Assembly (NCBI RefSeq): GCF_900100435.1 | Contig: NZ_FNEX01000007.1 | Coordinates: 222,645-286,644, forward strand | Reading direction: 5' to 3' | DNA from: Pedobacter sp. ok626 | GTDB taxonomy: Bacteria > Bacteroidota > Bacteroidia > Sphingobacteriales > Sphingobacteriaceae | Length of the DNA: 64,000 nucleotides | Part shown: positions 18,431-28,044 of the stretch, in pieces | How positions within the stretch are numbered: the first letter of the stretch is position 1 | Layout: each line of letters starts with the position of its first letter | Made by a program: the position numbers and the translations under genes | The notes under the pieces: model-generated | Database searches by the model: none | Told to the model about the DNA's origin: nothing | The model's input: the letters and a program-made list of their open reading frames with translations, nothing else

Positions 18431-18464
18431 AAAAAAAGGGCAGCCGGTACTCCCGGCTGCCCTT
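18431..18464 (-). terminator. Terminator downstream of the HtrA protease gene
   Basis: On the minus strand a GC-rich stem (GGGCAGCCGG pairing with CCGGCTGCCC, loop of about 4-5 bases) is followed by a run of seven T. It starts just after the protease stop codon at 18483 and insulates the sdh promoter. Confidence 0.88.
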
Positions 18465-18482
18465 ATCTATCGATATTATAAA

Positions 18483-20006
18483 TTAGAAGGAATAGGTAAA
18501 CCTACCCTCCGCTGTCACCCCTGTAATAGTAGTCATACCATTTCTTGATTGTGGCAAAGCCGCTTCAATATCTTTAGCACTGTTCACTGGCCTACCGTTT
18601 ACAGCTGTAACTAGCAAACCTTTAGATATATCCAAAGAGTCGAAGATCTTACCTTGCTCAACACCTGTAACCACTACCCCACTTTTTGCACCATATTTAC
18701 TTTTAAGTTGTGTCGAAGCAGGAGCAAATGAAGCACCTAATTTTTCGATGCTTGCACTAGCACCAGTTTTAGCAATTACATTCGGATTTGTCGCAGCACC
18801 TTCACCTTTCAATGTCACACGCGTATCTTTCAACTGTCCATTTCTGGAATAAGTTAACTCTACCTTGTCACCAGGGCTTAAACGACCTATTTTTTCTTGC
18901 AAATCCGGAGAATCATAGATGATGTTACCGTCAATCTTTTTGATGATATCACCTTTTAACAAGCCTGCAGCTGCTGCACCACTACCTGGAAGCACTTCAT
19001 TCACATACAATCCAGAGTTGTCTTTTACATTTAACCTCTCAGCCAAATCTGCATCCAGTGTAGAGAATGTAACCCCAATATAGCCACGTTTAACAGCACC
19101 ATATTTTCTAAAATCGTCCAATATCTTTTTGGCCAAATTAACTGGAATAGCGAAACCATAACCTACGTTTGTACCTGTTTGAGATGCAATAGCCGCATTG
19201 ATACCAACCAATTCACCATTTGCATTTACCAACGCTCCACCACTATTGCCTGGGTTAATCGCTGCATCTGTCTGTATATACGACTCAATGCTTGTGTTTG
19301 CCGCACGCGCAGGCATTTTTCCAGTTCTTTGGTACTCCTCAAAATCTTCTTCTGATGGCTGTTGCTGATCTCTAGCCAAAATACCAATACTACGTGATTT
19401 TGCACTTACAATACCAGCTGTAACTGTAGTTTGTAAATCCAAAGGGAAACCTACAGCCAAAACCCATTCACCAATCTGAACGTTATCAGAATTACCCATT
19501 TTCACTACAGGCAGGTTAGTTGCATCAACTTTAATCAAAGCCAAATCCGTATTTGGATCTTTACCAACTACCGTTGCACTAACCTTACGTCTATCAGACA
19601 AGATTACTTCAATTTTATCTGCATTATCTACCACGTGGTTATTGGTTACGATGTAACCATCAGGAGTTAAAATCACACCCGAACCCGAAGCCGCTCTTGG
19701 GGCACGTTGTATATTACGACCGCCGCCGCCAAAAAAATCAAACATATCCATTGGAGATGATGACCGTCCTGTCGACCCACTATATGACGTTTTAATGTGG
19801 ACCACCGCCGGCGACACTGCCGCTGCTGCTTCCACAAAATCTACAGCTCCTGCTGAAGATATCTTAGCATTACTTGCAAAAAGTACCTTTTGCTCGTCTG
19901 CAAATGACAGTAAGTTGTCATTTTTATGTTCCATCCATTTGTAGCCACCTAAGGCAGCTGCACCACCTATAAATGCAGCCAACGCTATTAATCCTATCCT
20001 TTTCAT
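18483..20006 (-). CDS. Do/DegP-family periplasmic serine protease (HtrA)
   Basis: This is a 507-residue protein with an N-terminal signal anchor (residues 3-22). The trypsin-like domain has an intact triad: H124 in T-N-N-H-V-V, D154 in N-T-D-L-A-L and S255 in N-P-G-N-S-G-G-A. PDZ1 (about 305-395) and a more divergent PDZ2 (about 430-500) follow. HtrA proteases degrade or refold damaged envelope proteins. A glycine-rich loop sits at 102-106. The gene is monocistronic, with its own terminator, and divergent from dapF. DegP/DegQ/DegS type cannot be assigned from sequence alone, but two PDZ domains favour DegP/Q. Confidence 0.93.
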   Translation of the reverse strand: MKRIGLIALAAFIGGAAALGGYKWMEHKNDNLLSFADEQKVLFASNAKISSAGAVDFVEAAAAVSPAVVHIKTSYSGSTGRSSSPMDMFDFFGGGGRNIQRAPRAASGSGVILTPDGYIVTNNHVVDNADKIEVILSDRRKVSATVVGKDPNTDLALIKVDATNLPVVKMGNSDNVQIGEWVLAVGFPLDLQTTVTAGIVSAKSRSIGILARDQQQPSEEDFEEYQRTGKMPARAANTSIESYIQTDAAINPGNSGGALVNANGELVGINAAIASQTGTNVGYGFAIPVNLAKKILDDFRKYGAVKRGYIGVTFSTLDADLAERLNVKDNSGLYVNEVLPGSGAAAAGLLKGDIIKKIDGNIIYDSPDLQEKIGRLSPGDKVELTYSRNGQLKDTRVTLKGEGAATNPNVIAKTGASASIEKLGASFAPASTQLKSKYGAKSGVVVTGVEQGKIFDSLDISKGLLVTAVNGRPVNSAKDIEAALPQSRNGMTTITGVTAEGRFTYSF

Positions 20007-20160
20007 TTATATATTAGTTTATATTTAACTTATTTAAAAAACCTATTTAGTATTTTCTTTCTTAGATCTATTCAAATTTAATACCATAAGCCCGATATTT
20101 GCATCTGTAAACAGTCACGAATACTGTTAAAAAATGTTAAATGAGCAGTAAGCACTAAAA

Positions 20161-20946
20161 ATGGACATTCATTTCTTCAAATACCAAGGCGCCGGCAACG
20201 ATTTTATACTGATAGACCACAGAGTCAGCCCATTACAAAACATCAGGTACGAACGCATTAAACAACTATGCGATCGCCGTTTTGGCATCGGCGCGGATGG
20301 GTTGATGTTCTTAACTGCTCATGACGATTATGATTTCGAAATGCATTATTACAATGCAGATGGCAGACCCGGTAGCATGTGTGGAAACGGAGGAAGATGC
20401 ATCGTCGCATTTGCTAAACACCTTGGTATAATCGACCGGGAGACTAACTTTTTGGCAGTTGACGGCCCCCATTATGCCAAAATTTCAGAAGAAGGTAACT
20501 GGGTAGACCTACAAATGATAGACATAGACACTATTAACAAGGATGGAGATGCCTTTGTATTAAACACAGGATCACCTCATTATGTAGCCCAAATGGAAAA
20601 CCTTAAAGAATATGATGTTTTCCATAATGGTCAAGCTATCCGCAACAACGATACTTATAAAAAAGAAGGCATTAACGTTAATTTCGTAGAAGATAAAGGC
20701 GACTACCTTTTTGTACGCACTTTTGAGCGTGGCGTTGAGGATGAAACTTATGCCTGTGGCACAGGAGTAACTGCAGTAGCCCTATCTATGGCACAACATA
20801 AACACCAAAACGGTCATATCAAAACACCTATAAAAGTGTTAGGCGGAGATTTAAGCGTAGAGTTTGACTATGATGGAAAAGAATTTACACATGTATTTTT
20901 ATGCGGACCAGCTGAAAAGGTATTTGAAGGGCAACTAAGCATTTAA
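20161..20946 (+). CDS. dapF: Diaminopimelate epimerase
   Basis: This is a 261-residue enzyme with both catalytic cysteines: C74 in M-C-G-N-G-G-R-C and C199 in Y-A-C-G-T-G-V. The N-terminal G-A-G-N-D-F is also typical. It interconverts LL- and meso-diaminopimelate for lysine and peptidoglycan synthesis, without a cofactor. It is a single gene convergent with the helicase gene (13 bp apart). An imperfect AACAGT/ACTGTT inverted repeat lies in its upstream region (20110-20128); its meaning is unknown. Confidence 0.95.
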   Translation: MDIHFFKYQGAGNDFILIDHRVSPLQNIRYERIKQLCDRRFGIGADGLMFLTAHDDYDFEMHYYNADGRPGSMCGNGGRCIVAFAKHLGIIDRETNFLAVDGPHYAKISEEGNWVDLQMIDIDTINKDGDAFVLNTGSPHYVAQMENLKEYDVFHNGQAIRNNDTYKKEGINVNFVEDKGDYLFVRTFERGVEDETYACGTGVTAVALSMAQHKHQNGHIKTPIKVLGGDLSVEFDYDGKEFTHVFLCGPAEKVFEGQLSI

Positions 20947-20959
20947 AATGCCCTTCATC

Positions 20960-23254
20960 CTACTCTCTTTCTGCAAGGTGTGCTGCTACACCGATTTTAA
21001 TTTCGCCAAAAGAATAATCCCTGCCCAGATGTTCCCTTATAGGATTCATCTGCAGGGTTTTCAATTCACTAATTGCCTCTAGTATCTTATTCAATTTTTT
21101 TGCACCAATAATATCTTTGGCTGAAATCTCTTGCTTGGCCACATAGTGCGCCAAATGTCCTTCAATAGTACCAACAACCATTTTACGCTCCTCAGCAATC
21201 TCCTGAATAGTCTTACCCTCGTTAAGTAGGATCAGGGACAACTCCTTCGTATCAGCCTTCGGCTCCTTTTCCTTCTTTGGCGCTTTAGCAGTTCCAGATT
21301 TGGTTGATTTCCCTTTTTTCTCGGTAAAATCAAGCTTGCCAGGCATTGCAAACACCGTTTCCATCTGCGCAGCTCTTTCTGCCTGACTTAACAAGGCATT
21401 CACATCCTTCTTAGTAAACTCTTTTCCACTAATCGTAGCACTTAATAGCGCTGTAGCCTTACGAATTTTCTTTACTTGCTCATAAAACAAAGCTTCCATT
21501 TCCAGCAGCTCAGTCAAAAAAGCGACGACCTGCTTGTCCTGCTTTACCAATTCCATGCGCTCAAATATCCTTTTGGAGAAAGCTGAAAGCAGAGGATTAA
21601 AATAATTTTCCGCAGCCGTTGCTCTATCCAGCAAAGTCTGTAGCCCAGATTCAGATCTATCTTCGTACAGCCTTTTAATTTGTGATAAGAACTTATTGGC
21701 ATTTGCTTTCACTTCGCTCAGATCCTTTAACAGCTGAGCGGCCCATTTTACATGCTTTTGCTTGGCCGATTTATTAATGTCTTTCGTATAAGAATGCACA
21801 TGTTCGTACACATAATTATCCAATGGAGTTAAATCAAAACACTGCAACAGATAGAATCTTAAAAACGTTTCCGTTTCTTGCTGAATCCTACTTTCCAATG
21901 CTGATGGATCTTGCTTATTCTTTGAGAAAAAAGTCACATTCTGATCCTGTCTGATGCCTGATCCAGAAATAAGGGAAGTTAGCACCAGCCCATCTAAAGA
22001 CCTTAATCTGGACAAGGCTACATAAATCTGCCCTGGAGCAAAGGCATTCCCAATATCAATAATTGCCTTATCGAAGGTTAGCCCCTGGCTTTTATGTACA
22101 GTAATGGCCCAAGCCAGCTTAAGTGGGTATTGTGTAAAGGTACCGATCAGTTCTTCTTTGATCTCACCACTTACCTTATCGGTGGTATACCTGATGTTTT
22201 CCCATTTATATTTTTCGACTACAATTTTTTCATTGTTTCCTTCCGTCTGCACTTCTATCCTATCCGTACTAAGGGCAATAACGGTTGCAATTTTACCATT
22301 AAAATAACGCTGCTCACCAGTGGGATCATTCTTAATAAACATGACCTGCGCTCCAATTTTCAGTTCCAGAATATGTTCTGCGGGATATGCATACTCACTA
22401 AACTCCTTCTCCACCTTAGCCACATACAGATAAGCAACATCCTTAAGTTCTTCCAGTCGTTGCTTGTTTAAGGTATCAGCCTTGTTATTGTGTGTAGTCA
22501 GGGTAATGTACTTTTCGTTTAATGAAGGCATAAAGTCGGCCTTATAATGCTTTTCCAGCAAAGTAAGGTCCTCGGCTGTGACTTCATTATTCCTTAAATT
22601 ATTAAGTAGGTTAATGAAGACGTTATCGGCCTGCCTGTATATTTTTTCCAGCTCTATATAAACTGGGGGCTCATGATATAAAGCATGGGCATCGAAAAAA
22701 TAGGCGCTTTTATAGAATTGCGCAAGCATCGTCCATTCATTAGATTTTACTACCGGAGGCAACTGATGCAAATCACCGATAAATAAAACCTGAACACCTC
22801 CAAAACTAGCTGTATTGTTTCGTCTAACATAACGCAGCACCATATCAATGGCATCCAGTAAATCTGCGCGAAGCATACTTACCTCATCGATGATCAACAA
22901 TTCCATATCTACCAGCACCTTGCGTTTGGCAGCAGTCATGTTTAAATGGCGGACAATAGATTTTGGGGTATTGTATTGCTGATTGTAATGATCGCCATCT
23001 GCTGCAGGCTGTTTAGGGAGGTAAGCACCAAAAGGGAGCTGAAACAAAGAATGAATGGTCACCCCGTTTGCGTTGATGGCGGCAATACCTGTAGGCGCGG
23101 CAATTACCGCTTTTTTATGTGTTAAGTCTATTAACCGTCTTAAAAAAGTAGTTTTACCCGTCCCTGCCTTTCCAGTAAGGAAAATATGTTTGGATGTATA
23201 ATTTACAAACCTGGCGGCAAGTTCAGCAGGATTAGCAGTTTCTGAATTCAGCAT
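20960..23254 (-). CDS. Pif1/RecD-like SF1 helicase with C-terminal helix-turn-helix domain
   Basis: This is a 764-residue protein. Walker A L-T-G-K-A-G-T-G-K-T-T (about 26-36) and Walker B L-L-I-I-D-E-V-S-M-L are followed by F-I-G-D-L-H-Q-L-P-P-V and, further on, A-I-T-V-H-K-S-Q-G-L-T-F plus Y-V-A-L-S-R, the motif set of Pif1/RecD2 superfamily 1B helicases. After a helical middle region and a lysine-rich linker (about 640-665) comes a helix-turn-helix module (about 668-755; E-G-K-T-I-Q-E-I-A and G-T-I-E-G-H-L) like that at the end of some RecQ proteins. It probably unwinds DNA 5' to 3' in replication or repair. No partner gene is adjacent. Confidence 0.85.
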   Translation of the reverse strand: MLNSETANPAELAARFVNYTSKHIFLTGKAGTGKTTFLRRLIDLTHKKAVIAAPTGIAAINANGVTIHSLFQLPFGAYLPKQPAADGDHYNQQYNTPKSIVRHLNMTAAKRKVLVDMELLIIDEVSMLRADLLDAIDMVLRYVRRNNTASFGGVQVLFIGDLHQLPPVVKSNEWTMLAQFYKSAYFFDAHALYHEPPVYIELEKIYRQADNVFINLLNNLRNNEVTAEDLTLLEKHYKADFMPSLNEKYITLTTHNNKADTLNKQRLEELKDVAYLYVAKVEKEFSEYAYPAEHILELKIGAQVMFIKNDPTGEQRYFNGKIATVIALSTDRIEVQTEGNNEKIVVEKYKWENIRYTTDKVSGEIKEELIGTFTQYPLKLAWAITVHKSQGLTFDKAIIDIGNAFAPGQIYVALSRLRSLDGLVLTSLISGSGIRQDQNVTFFSKNKQDPSALESRIQQETETFLRFYLLQCFDLTPLDNYVYEHVHSYTKDINKSAKQKHVKWAAQLLKDLSEVKANANKFLSQIKRLYEDRSESGLQTLLDRATAAENYFNPLLSAFSKRIFERMELVKQDKQVVAFLTELLEMEALFYEQVKKIRKATALLSATISGKEFTKKDVNALLSQAERAAQMETVFAMPGKLDFTEKKGKSTKSGTAKAPKKEKEPKADTKELSLILLNEGKTIQEIAEERKMVVGTIEGHLAHYVAKQEISAKDIIGAKKLNKILEAISELKTLQMNPIREHLGRDYSFGEIKIGVAAHLAERE

Positions 23255-23277
23255 ACTGCAAATCTAGCAAGAATTGG

Positions 23278-25083
23278 CTACTTTACCCTAATTAGCAAGT
23301 AACCATTGTAACTTAACTGGCGGTTTAATTCTTCAGGATCTTCTGTGTCAGAATTCGTATCAAGTGAGATAACCACTAATTTTAACTCGTAGTTATTTAA
23401 ATTTTGAGTTAACGCGAGTGAATCTTGTGATAAATAATAAGCATTACCGCCATTAGGTCTTTCTTTTAATTTACCCGATTTAAAAGCTTTAACCGCATCT
23501 CCGGCCAATTTATGTAAATCAAATTCAGCCGGAGCCCCAGCTCCTATCCTTACTTTTAGATTTCCAGTCGGCCTAACCCTTTCAACAACGACCGGCTGAT
23601 GATTAATCACAGAGGTACTTTCATTTGGATAATTCTCAATCGGAATTACATAATCATATCCTTTCACATTCACAATCACCTCATCCAACGGAACAAATCG
23701 CACATTATCCGTATATCTCCTACCTATTCTTTTTATTTTGAGTAAAGCATAAGCCGTGTCCGTTTTTTTGCTTTTAATAGCATAACGGGACTGGGTAGTA
23801 TCTCTCGCTTCAATTTTAACCTCCAACTCCTCAAGATTTACCTTTGTAAAAGGCTGCAACGTGCTTAAACCATGCCTATCCACCAAATAATCTACCACAT
23901 CAGCGCGTTGCGCCACATCCTTCTGACTGTTAGAAACCATCAGTCTTTTTAAACGAGCTACCTGCGAATATTTAGATACTGAGAATGCACTTTGAGGCCC
24001 ATAAGTAGCCAGCAAAGCCAATACACATAAGCTAACCGGAATGATTTTGATATTTTGTTTTTTACTGATCAGGAAGTAAACGGTAATTAAAGTCAGCCAA
24101 ACCGCTAGTATAATCAGTATATAACGGGACTCAGTAACGCCATAATTACCTACTCTTTTCCAAACGGCGAGCAGCAATAACACCACCAAAGGAATCATCA
24201 TCACATAGAAAAACCGTGAAAACAGTTTCATCCAGCCATTCCCCTCCTTCTCCTTAATGGGATAGATGAGCAATAAAGATAAAATTCCAAATACAGCATA
24301 CCCCAAAATCAAAGTTGACACTAAACCTTTGGGCAACTCCCAGTTGATGATGATCTTAGCCTCATATACCAATAAAATAAGCAGATATATGGTCATTAAG
24401 GGAATTAGCACATACTGGGTAAATATTTTAAGCCCTTTTGGATAACTCTCTTCTTTATCCAGTTCTTCAAAATTATCTGGCACACCAGCCAGGAAGAAGA
24501 TGGTCATAAATCCAGCAGTAACTATAGCAAATAGGCGCATATAGGTCCGCCAGCTAATACTTACATTAAATAAGCCATCAATTGCGACAAGCGCAATAGC
24601 CAATCCAGCGAAAAGCACACCTGCATAAAGTGCAGATGTTAGAATCCTTAAGAATAAAGTTTTATTGTACTGCCAAAAGCCATTAGCGCTTCCATTTCTT
24701 ATAAAAGGAGCAAAAGCAACCAATAAATGAAAGCCAAATGCCAACAAGCCTATTCGAAAAATATCGGCCAGGTAAAAAGATGGCTTCAACACAAAATACA
24801 GGCCGGTGCAGATCAATACAGCAGCCAATCGTAAGGCCCATTGTTTAGTAGACTGAAGCTTATTGGCTTCTGCATAAAGATCTACAGCCAGAAGCAAAGT
24901 CAATGCAAGGTTGCAAACCGAAAGGAATACAGTGAGCCGTTCTTCTGTATGCCTACTTACGTCGACAAGATAACACCATGATATTGTAGCCGCTATAGCC
25001 ACTAAAACCTGCAAAGGAAACCGAGAAACAACTTGAACAAAGCTGATCCATAAGGAATGTAGGGAAGGTAGTTTGAGTTTCAT
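23278..25083 (-). CDS. DUF4153-like multi-spanning membrane protein
   Basis: This is a 601-residue protein with about eleven or twelve hydrophobic segments in residues 10-380 and a soluble C-terminal region (about 385-601) rich in beta-strand-like sequence. It resembles Bacteroidota proteins labelled DUF4153; no catalytic motif is visible. Its ATG at 25083 is divergent from the GLPGLI-associated barrel gene, with the BlaI-type operator at 25202 in the shared 163-bp gap, so the repressor might also affect this gene. Function unknown. Confidence 0.7.
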   Translation of the reverse strand: MKLKLPSLHSLWISFVQVVSRFPLQVLVAIAATISWCYLVDVSRHTEERLTVFLSVCNLALTLLLAVDLYAEANKLQSTKQWALRLAAVLICTGLYFVLKPSFYLADIFRIGLLAFGFHLLVAFAPFIRNGSANGFWQYNKTLFLRILTSALYAGVLFAGLAIALVAIDGLFNVSISWRTYMRLFAIVTAGFMTIFFLAGVPDNFEELDKEESYPKGLKIFTQYVLIPLMTIYLLILLVYEAKIIINWELPKGLVSTLILGYAVFGILSLLLIYPIKEKEGNGWMKLFSRFFYVMMIPLVVLLLLAVWKRVGNYGVTESRYILIILAVWLTLITVYFLISKKQNIKIIPVSLCVLALLATYGPQSAFSVSKYSQVARLKRLMVSNSQKDVAQRADVVDYLVDRHGLSTLQPFTKVNLEELEVKIEARDTTQSRYAIKSKKTDTAYALLKIKRIGRRYTDNVRFVPLDEVIVNVKGYDYVIPIENYPNESTSVINHQPVVVERVRPTGNLKVRIGAGAPAEFDLHKLAGDAVKAFKSGKLKERPNGGNAYYLSQDSLALTQNLNNYELKLVVISLDTNSDTEDPEELNRQLSYNGYLLIRVK

Positions 25084-25201
25084 TTGGAGATAGATGGATA
25101 GAACGGTTAGTTATAATTGTCTGTTATAAAAGTAGTAATATTTAAGCTAAGGACCGGATTAGATAACATTTAACAAAAATTAACAAGAAAAGACTTTTAC
25201 G

Positions 25202-25221
25202 ACTAAATCTTTAGTTATACC
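25202..25221. promoter_or_regulatory. BlaI-type operator copy before the barrel-GLPGLI operon
   Basis: These 20 bases are identical to 12287-12306 in front of blaI: a perfect ACTAAA-TC-TTTAGT palindrome followed by TATACC. The site ends 25 bp before the barrel gene ATG. The TACCTTTA at 25219-25226 overlaps its right end and resembles a TAnnTTTG -7 box, so a bound repressor would cover the promoter. This points to control of this operon by the BlaI protein at 12365. Confidence 0.7.
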
Positions 25222-25246
25222 TTTAAATTAAACATCATCTAACCAA

Positions 25247-28039
25247 ATGAAATTAACGACTCTGCTTACTCTATTGCTTTGCCATGCCCTAGTCACTTCT
25301 GCCCAGCAAAGTTACTCTCTTAAAGGTTCCGTTACAGATAGCCTAGCCAGCTATAAACTGATCAACACCACAATTACCGTATTAAATCAACAGGATTCTA
25401 CCCTGGTCAAGTTTGGCAGAGCTGATGCCGAAGGTAATTTTTTGGTAACAACGCTACGTCCCGGTAAATTTATTTTGTTAGTTACCTATCCAGGTTATGC
25501 CGATTATGTAGAGAATTTTACACTGGACACAGCACAATCTCTTAAAGACTTTGGTTTCCTAAACATGGTCTTAAAATCAACACTGCTTAATGATGTGATC
25601 ATCCAGGGAAAAATGGCAGCTATCAAAATTAAGGGTGATACCACCGAGTTTAATGCAGGCAGTTTTACCGTCAGGCCCAACGCAAGGGTAGATGACCTTT
25701 TGCAGCAGCTCCCTGGTATACAGATAGACAAGGATGGAAAGATTACAGCTCAGGGACAAACGGTTACTAAAGTACTTGTAGATGGCGATGAATTTTTTGG
25801 AGATGACCCTACCCTGGTGACTAAAAATCTACGGGCCGACATGATCGACAAAATACAGCTTTATGATAAAAAAAGTGATCAGGCCGTATTTACCGGAGTA
25901 GATGACGACAAGACCGAAAAAACGATTAATCTAAAACTGAAAGAAGACAAGAAAAAGGGATATTTTGGAAAAATAGATGCAGGCGGAGGAACGGATGAGT
26001 TTTACGGTCTGCAGGGCATGTTCAATATTTTTAAGGCCAAACAAAAATTCTCAGCTTACAGCACGCTGGCCAATACTGGAAAAACCGGGCTCAGCTGGGA
26101 AGACAGCAGAAAATATAAAGAGAGTGCAATAGTAGAGTTTAGTGATGACGGCGGCATGATGCTGACAATTGGCGATCAAAATGACGAGCTAGAATCCTTT
26201 GACGGCCGATATAACAATGAAGGGATACCTCTGGCACGTACGGGAGGACTGCATTACGACACCAAATGGAATAAAGACAAACAAAGCATCAATACTAATT
26301 ATAAAATAGGGTCACTGGGTGTAAGGGGCAGCAATAATACGCTAACCCAGAATAACCTTCCAGATGGAATTTTAAACAGCAATTCCGATCAAAACTTTAA
26401 CAAGTACATTTTCAGACAGAAACTGGATTTTAGTTACTCTACCAAGCTTGACTCCATGTCTACATTAAAGGTATCAGTGGATGGTACGCTAAAAAAATCA
26501 GAAACAAATTCCGCATTTAATTCTCAAAGTACAAAGGCAGGACAACGCCTGCTCAACACCAGCGATAGAAAGCTGAGCAATGATGGGAAAGACCAGCTCT
26601 TTAACATGAGCGCTTTATATACGCTGAAATTTAAAAAGCCTCGCCGCACTTTTTCTGCCAATACGAGCTATTCCCTGAACAAAGATTCAAATACCGGATT
26701 TTTAAACTCAGTAAATACCTTTTATAATGAAACAGGTGGGCAAGACAGTGTCAAGCATATCGACCAATACAAGACCAACGATGGGGTAAATTCGGTATTA
26801 AATACCAACCTGAGCTATACCGAGCCGCTTTCTAAAAGCCTTACTATTGTTTTTAATTATGGCTTAGGCTTTAGCAGGGGGACATCCGACAGGAAATCTT
26901 TTAACCAGGCCCTCAATGGTAATTATGATCTACTGGATACTTTGTACAGCAATGACTATAAACTTGATCAGTTCACCAATCAGCTGGGCGCAATTTTCAA
27001 CTACAAAAAAGACAAGACAACCATTAACTTTGGTACAAAGGCAACCGCTGTACAGTTTAATCAGCGGGATATTTTTAGAGCGCAGAATTTCGACAGAAAC
27101 TTCATCAACTGGAGCCCACAGGCATCCTACCTACTCAAGATCTCGCAGCAGGCTTCTTTCCGTTTTAGCTACAACGGCAACAATAACCAACCCCAATTGG
27201 ACGAAATACAGCCAGTACGTGTAAACACCGACCCTCTAAACGTCACCATCGGCAATAAGGACCTGACACCATCATTTACAAACCGCTTTAACCTGAATTA
27301 CAATTCCTATAAAATGCTCAGCGAGCGATACATAAGCCTTGGGGGATCCTTTGACTTTACCGGCAATGCGATCGTAAGTAATATGATCTCCGATGCCGTT
27401 GGAAAAAACACCTTCCAATCCATCAACCTGAACGGAAAAATGCCCAATAACTTTAATTTTTACGCCAACACGGGCCGGAAAATCAAGCCACTCAACATCA
27501 ATTTAAATTTGGGCTTAGATGCCAACGGAAATACTTCATACAATTACATCAACAAAGCGCTGAATGAAGCTAAGTCTTATAACTTCTCTGGACATTTATC
27601 TATATCCAAATGGGACGCAAAAAAATATAACTTCAATCTTCGGATCTCGCCTGGCTACAATACCAGCCAGTCCTCACTGCAGCAACAGGTAAACAACAAT
27701 GGCTGGAACTTAAACTCCAGCGCTGCATTTACCTTATACCTACCTGGTAAATTTCAGCTCAGCAGCAACGCCGAGTATGGTTTTACCGCAGCAACAGCCT
27801 CATTTGACAAAAGCTTTGAACGCCTAATATGGAATGCGGCTATCCGCAAAAATTTCTTCAAAGAAGATAACTTCTGGATCGAGCTAAAAGGCAACGACCT
27901 CCTGAACCAAAATACAGGCCAGAACAGAACTGCCTCAAATAACCAGATCATCCAGAACACCTTCACCACCATAAAGCGATATTTTATATTCTCAGTAGTC
28001 TGGGACTTTAATAAAATGGGCGGATCAACTAACAAATAA
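25247..28039 (+). CDS. Outer-membrane beta-barrel protein (TonB-receptor-like, carboxypeptidase-regulatory domain)
   Basis: This is a 930-residue protein with a signal peptide (L-L-T-L-L-L-C-H-A-L-V-T-S-A-Q). A carboxypeptidase-regulatory-like domain (about 22-110) and a plug-like region follow (D-D-L-L-Q-Q-L-P-G-I-Q-I-D and V-L-V-D-G-D-E-F-F-G-D-D-P), then a long barrel ending in V-V-W-D-F-N-K. The D-G-D-E-F-F-G-D-D signature marks the subgroup that pairs with GLPGLI genes; here the GLPGLI gene starts 5 bp downstream. The ligand is unknown. An operator identical to that of blaI lies just upstream. Confidence 0.85.
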   Translation: MKLTTLLTLLLCHALVTSAQQSYSLKGSVTDSLASYKLINTTITVLNQQDSTLVKFGRADAEGNFLVTTLRPGKFILLVTYPGYADYVENFTLDTAQSLKDFGFLNMVLKSTLLNDVIIQGKMAAIKIKGDTTEFNAGSFTVRPNARVDDLLQQLPGIQIDKDGKITAQGQTVTKVLVDGDEFFGDDPTLVTKNLRADMIDKIQLYDKKSDQAVFTGVDDDKTEKTINLKLKEDKKKGYFGKIDAGGGTDEFYGLQGMFNIFKAKQKFSAYSTLANTGKTGLSWEDSRKYKESAIVEFSDDGGMMLTIGDQNDELESFDGRYNNEGIPLARTGGLHYDTKWNKDKQSINTNYKIGSLGVRGSNNTLTQNNLPDGILNSNSDQNFNKYIFRQKLDFSYSTKLDSMSTLKVSVDGTLKKSETNSAFNSQSTKAGQRLLNTSDRKLSNDGKDQLFNMSALYTLKFKKPRRTFSANTSYSLNKDSNTGFLNSVNTFYNETGGQDSVKHIDQYKTNDGVNSVLNTNLSYTEPLSKSLTIVFNYGLGFSRGTSDRKSFNQALNGNYDLLDTLYSNDYKLDQFTNQLGAIFNYKKDKTTINFGTKATAVQFNQRDIFRAQNFDRNFINWSPQASYLLKISQQASFRFSYNGNNNQPQLDEIQPVRVNTDPLNVTIGNKDLTPSFTNRFNLNYNSYKMLSERYISLGGSFDFTGNAIVSNMISDAVGKNTFQSINLNGKMPNNFNFYANTGRKIKPLNINLNLGLDANGNTSYNYINKALNEAKSYNFSGHLSISKWDAKKYNFNLRISPGYNTSQSSLQQQVNNNGWNLNSSAAFTLYLPGKFQLSSNAEYGFTAATASFDKSFERLIWNAAIRKNFFKEDNFWIELKGNDLLNQNTGQNRTASNNQIIQNTFTTIKRYFIFSVVWDFNKMGGSTNK

Positions 28040-28044
28040 CCATC

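Noticed and set aside
22094..22471. 125-codon open frame antisense to the helicase gene
   Set aside because: It lies wholly within the well-supported helicase coding region on the other strand and its protein has no domain-like features; typical shadow frame.
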